Origin: UBA8199 sp964507045
GTDB taxonomy: Bacteria; Verrucomicrobiota; Verrucomicrobiia; Limisphaerales; UBA8199
Length of the DNA: 64,000 nt
NCBI GenBank assembly: GCA_964507045.1
Contig: CAZDOO010000009.1
Coordinates: 1 to 64,000 of the forward strand
Direction: 5' to 3'
Shown in pieces: positions 61,668-64,000 of the stretch (position 1 is the first letter of the stretch; every line of letters starts with the position of its first letter). The position numbers were made by a program, and so were the translations under genes. The notes below the pieces were generated by a model. It did not search any database. It was not told the DNA's origin and saw only the letters and a list, made by a program, of their open reading frames with translations.

Positions 61668-62101
61668 CTGCCACCAATCGGTTTACCCCAACGGGGTAAA
61701 GGCATTCAGCCCAGGGTTGCGAGGCACGAGCTACCCTGGGTGAACCCGGTAAAACACCATCAACCCCAACGGGGTTGCCGCGGGCGGGCGGTGGAACGGT
61801 GATGCAACCCCGTTGGGGTTGGGAATAATAATGGGACGCGTGACTGCACGGTGCACGCTTCGTTGGCGCTGAGGGAATGTCAAGCTCCGTTAGGAGCGCC
61901 ATCTTTATAGTCCCGGCCGCCCTGGCTGCCCCGCCCAGCTCCGTAGGAGCGGCATGAGTCGGGATTCTGGCCCCCGCAGACCGCCGACCGCTGGGCGAAC
62001 GCGGTCCCATGCCGCTCCTACGGAGCTGGGCGGGCAAGGCGGCAGGTTTGGCTATAAATATGGCGCTCCTAACGGAGCTTGGGAATGGCGCGGGCATCAG
62101 A
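61568..62101. repeat. 534-bp tandem repeat, unit 1
   Basis: The unit begins with an hsdS tail and continues with about 430 bases of non-coding palindromic sequence. Nested inverted repeats include a 29-bp pair with one mismatch (61882-61910 and 62052-62080) enclosing GCTCCGTAGGAGC and its return, and two CCCCAACGGGG / CCCCGTTGGGG cores. The same 534-base period repeats immediately in unit 2. The frame that spans both units on the minus strand (360 residues) is an artefact of the repeat. Confidence 0.85.
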
Positions 62102-62201
62102 GTTCTCCGGTGAAGGCCTGGTGCAGCAGGGACTTCTTCAACGCCGCCAGCGCGGCGTGCTTCCGCTCGTAGAGGCGGGCCGAGGCGTTGGGTTTCGGCT
62201 A
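62097..62201 (-). pseudogene. hsdS 3'-end remnant 2 (tail only)
   Basis: A second copy of the hsdS tail with a TGA stop, reading ALAALKKSLLHQAFTGEL. It differs from remnant 1 at several positions (for example YERKHAAL for YEQKLAAL), while the palindromic parts of the two units look identical. No recognition domain is attached. Confidence 0.75.
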
Positions 62202-62635
62202 CTGCCGCCAATCGGTTTACCCCAACGGGGTAAAGGCATTCAGCCCAGGGTTGCGAGGCACGAGCTACCCTGGGTGAACCCGGTAAAACACCATCAACCC
62301 CAACGGGGTTGCCGCGGGCGGGCGGTGGAACGGTGATGCAACCCCGTTGGGGTTGGGAATAATAATGGGACGCGTGACTGCACGGTGCACGCTTCGTTGG
62401 CGCTGAGGGAATGTCAAGCTCCGTTAGGAGCGCCATCTTTATAGTCCCGGCCGCCCTGGCTGCCCCGCCCAGCTCCGTAGGAGCGGCATGAGTCGGGATT
62501 CTGGCCCCCGCAGACCGCCGACCGCTGGGCGAACGCGGTCCCATGCCGCTCCTACGGAGCTGGGCGGGCAAGGCGGCAGGTTTGGCTATAAATATGGCGC
62601 TCCTAACGGAGCTTGGGAATGGCGCGGGCATCAGA
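62102..62635. repeat. 534-bp tandem repeat, unit 2
   Basis: Same order as unit 1: an hsdS tail, then the palindromic stretch (29-bp inverted pair at 62416-62444 and 62586-62614). The next period would start at 62636, which is the tail of the intact hsdS. The array therefore consists of two full units ending in the real gene. Confidence 0.85.
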
Positions 62636-63809
62636 GTTCTCCGGTGAAGGCTTGGTGCAGCAGCGACTTCTTCAAGGCCTCCAGCGCGGCGAGTTTGCGG
62701 TCGTAGATGCCGGCGAGGCGTTGGGTTTCTTCCGACAGCGCCGCGAGTGTCGTGACGATGCGCTTTTGTTCGGCCAACGAAGTGGGAAAGGCGACAACGA
62801 CCTCGCCAATCTTCGTCGGCGATGTGTGGCGGACCTTCACGCCGGACGCGCTGGCGTGAATTGCCTTACGAACGGGCTGGGTGTTGAAGACATGCAAGAA
62901 GAACTCGTTGGTCCACGGCACACCGGGCTTCTTCGTGACAAGGCCGAGCCGCTGGTTGTGCAGGAACTTGTCGGACTCTGGAACGAGAATGGGACTGCCA
63001 AGCAATCCCGCCGCCTGCTCAGTCATGGCAACGAGCAAGTCGCCTTCGTTGAGCACGTAGTCGCGGGGAATCTCGCCGGTGTAGTATTTCTGTTTCTCGC
63101 CTCGGTCGCGATAGCCGCCGCGCTCGTAAAAGTTGCCGGGGGTTAGGAGCACATACTCGCCTTCGTTGGTGAAGAACTCTCCCTCGAAAGCATAGCCGTG
63201 TTTGATGTCGCAGAGTTCTGAAAACGGCTTCTCCACCCACCCCTTGCCGCGGCGGGTGAAGACGGATTGGAGGTGGCTTTCGAAGAGGGCGCGGGCGTTT
63301 TGGAGGTTCTTTTCGGCGTTGGCTTTGGCGGTGGCGAGGCCCGCAAACGCTTCGTCCAGCAGGCCGACGATCCGCTGCTGTTCGGGGAGCGGGGGGAGGG
63401 GGAGCTGAAGTTGATACATCGCCTCTTTGTCGAGGTGAGGAATGGCAGCGCCCGTCTTCGCGCCATTAAAGACTTCAAACGTGGACGCCAGAAACGCGCG
63501 CAGGTAGTTGTCATCAATCTCCGCCTTCTTGGCAATTTTCCCCATCGTTGAAGAAAGGATGCCGCGAAAGCCGGTGAAGACTTCGCCAGAGTTCGACCCG
63601 TCGCAAATGATAATGGTTTCCGACTCTTCGACTGTTATCGAATTTCTGTCTTTGACTGAGGCGTATTCCGCCTCCGCGCTGCCGCGCATCACTTTCGCGA
63701 CCAAGTAGGGCAAGTCGCCGCTCGCCGGTGTTACCTTCAACATCGGCTTTCGGCCTTTGATGATTTCGCAGACTTCACCGAGTCGTTTTGTCTGCCACCT
63801 CTTCTTCAT
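62631..63809 (-). CDS. hsdS: Type I restriction-modification specificity subunit (HsdS)
   Basis: A 392-residue HsdS with two target-recognition domains. TRD1 covers about residues 1-135 and is followed by the conserved helix LPLPPLPEQQRIVGLLDEAF to about 190. TRD2 starts at GKGWVEKPFSELCDIKHGY and is followed by the second conserved helix SLAEQKRIVTTLAALSEETQ and the tail AALEALKKSLLHQAFTGEL. HsdS chooses the DNA target for both methylation and cleavage. The start ATG overlaps the stop of the preceding gene by ATGA. It lies directly before the tandem repeats that copy its 3' end. Confidence 0.92.
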   Translation of the reverse strand: MKKRWQTKRLGEVCEIIKGRKPMLKVTPASGDLPYLVAKVMRGSAEAEYASVKDRNSITVEESETIIICDGSNSGEVFTGFRGILSSTMGKIAKKAEIDDNYLRAFLASTFEVFNGAKTGAAIPHLDKEAMYQLQLPLPPLPEQQRIVGLLDEAFAGLATAKANAEKNLQNARALFESHLQSVFTRRGKGWVEKPFSELCDIKHGYAFEGEFFTNEGEYVLLTPGNFYERGGYRDRGEKQKYYTGEIPRDYVLNEGDLLVAMTEQAAGLLGSPILVPESDKFLHNQRLGLVTKKPGVPWTNEFFLHVFNTQPVRKAIHASASGVKVRHTSPTKIGEVVVAFPTSLAEQKRIVTTLAALSEETQRLAGIYDRKLAALEALKKSLLHQAFTGEL

Positions 63810-64000
63810 TTCCGCGCCGTCCCCTCCGGCAGTTGCGGCAGGCGGTTCTCGGCGGTGAGAATCCGCATTTGCTGAATGGCGATCTGGTTGAGGCGCATGA
63901 GGCGTTCGGGCTGGGACAATCCTTGCCCGATGAAAAGGGCGTTGAGGTTTTCCAGGTTGGACAGGCAGACAAGCTGGGCGCTGGTGGCCTCGTCGCGGAT
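63806..64000 (-). CDS. C-terminal part of a KilA-N-type protein (5' end outside window)
   Basis: Only the last 64 codons are in view, open to the window edge: IRDEATSAQLVCLSNLENLN and QPERLMRLNQIAIQQMRIL, then a tail. This pattern matches the C-terminal part of KilA-N domain proteins often found in type I R-M loci, but the KilA-N domain itself is not in view, so the call is tentative. The stop overlaps the hsdS start (ATGA), so the genes are co-translated. hsdM is probably further upstream. Confidence 0.55.
   Translation of the reverse strand: MRDEATSAQLVCLSNLENLNALFIGQGLSQPERLMRLNQIAIQQMRILTAENRLPQLPEGTARK

Noticed and set aside
61549..62631. A 360-codon minus-strand frame made of two near-identical halves
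   Set aside because: It is created by the 534-bp tandem repeat (534 is divisible by three) and mixes hsdS tail, palindromes and spacers. It has no start signal or protein character.
61568..62635. Tandem repeats considered as a CRISPR array
   Set aside because: There are only two units, each over 500 bases, with no short regularly spaced repeats or unique spacers, and no cas gene nearby.

Overview
The window is GC-rich, densely coding DNA with no rRNA or convincing tRNA. The gene content suggests a chromosome segment of a Gram-negative verrucomicrobium, probably of the Limisphaerales/Pedosphaera type. The clues are many secreted glycosidases (GH57, GH78, GH97, a DUF6259-type enzyme, a sialidase-like gene), a Tat-exported Gfo/Idh/MocA oxidoreductase, secreted proteins with a C-terminal WPTNA-type domain, MacAB- and Mla-type envelope systems, and dispersed palindromic repeats. 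The taxonomic placement is inference from style and gene content, not from a marker gene.

Layout. 1-15 kb is carbohydrate and central metabolism: a partial zinc-type dehydrogenase, GH57, a GAPN-like aldehyde dehydrogenase, a HAD phosphatase, a small GIY-YIG-like protein with a good promoter, a sialidase-like gene broken by one in-frame amber codon, a 409-bp MITE-like element, divergent DUF6259 and GH97 glycosidases, and two tandem OPA-type MFS transporters. 15-27 kb is envelope: Ogt, then an Mla/MCE lipid transport operon (mlaE-mlaF-mlaD plus two coiled-coil, tail-anchored proteins, preceded by a WPLF-repeat protein), then a MacA/MacB-like efflux operon with two permeases. 27-34 kb holds two YIP1-family paralogues around an alpha/beta hydrolase, a DUF255 thioredoxin-domain protein, a DUF1566 protein and an unusual thymidylate-synthase-like protein. 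34.7-36 kb is mostly non-coding: a promoter followed by four consecutive hairpins (candidate structured RNA), a small membrane protein and a second copy of the MITE-like element.

36-39 kb is a tightly overlapping housekeeping operon (CPBP protease, thiL, tsaE, tsaB). 39-44 kb is a metal-transport group (mgtA-like P-type ATPase, Nramp transporter, UspA). 44-49 kb is a second efflux operon in which an MFS exporter sits between the MacA-like adaptor and the MacB-like ATPase and permease. 49-55 kb encodes glycan catabolism and outer-membrane uptake (Gfo/Idh/MocA, GH78 rhamnosidase, AlgE-like porin). 55-57.3 kb is a thioesterase, a phenylacetate-CoA ligase family enzyme and a double-ACT protein.

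58-64 kb is a type I restriction-modification locus on the minus strand, read from the right: a KilA-N-associated protein tail, hsdS, two 534-bp tandem repeats each carrying an hsdS 3' end, rhuM and hsdR. hsdR carries two heptanucleotide repeat tracts and a three-fold Cys-rich module. This locus, with its repeat-driven potential for variation, is the most interesting part of the window. The candidate RNA at 34.8 kb and the amber-interrupted sialidase follow.
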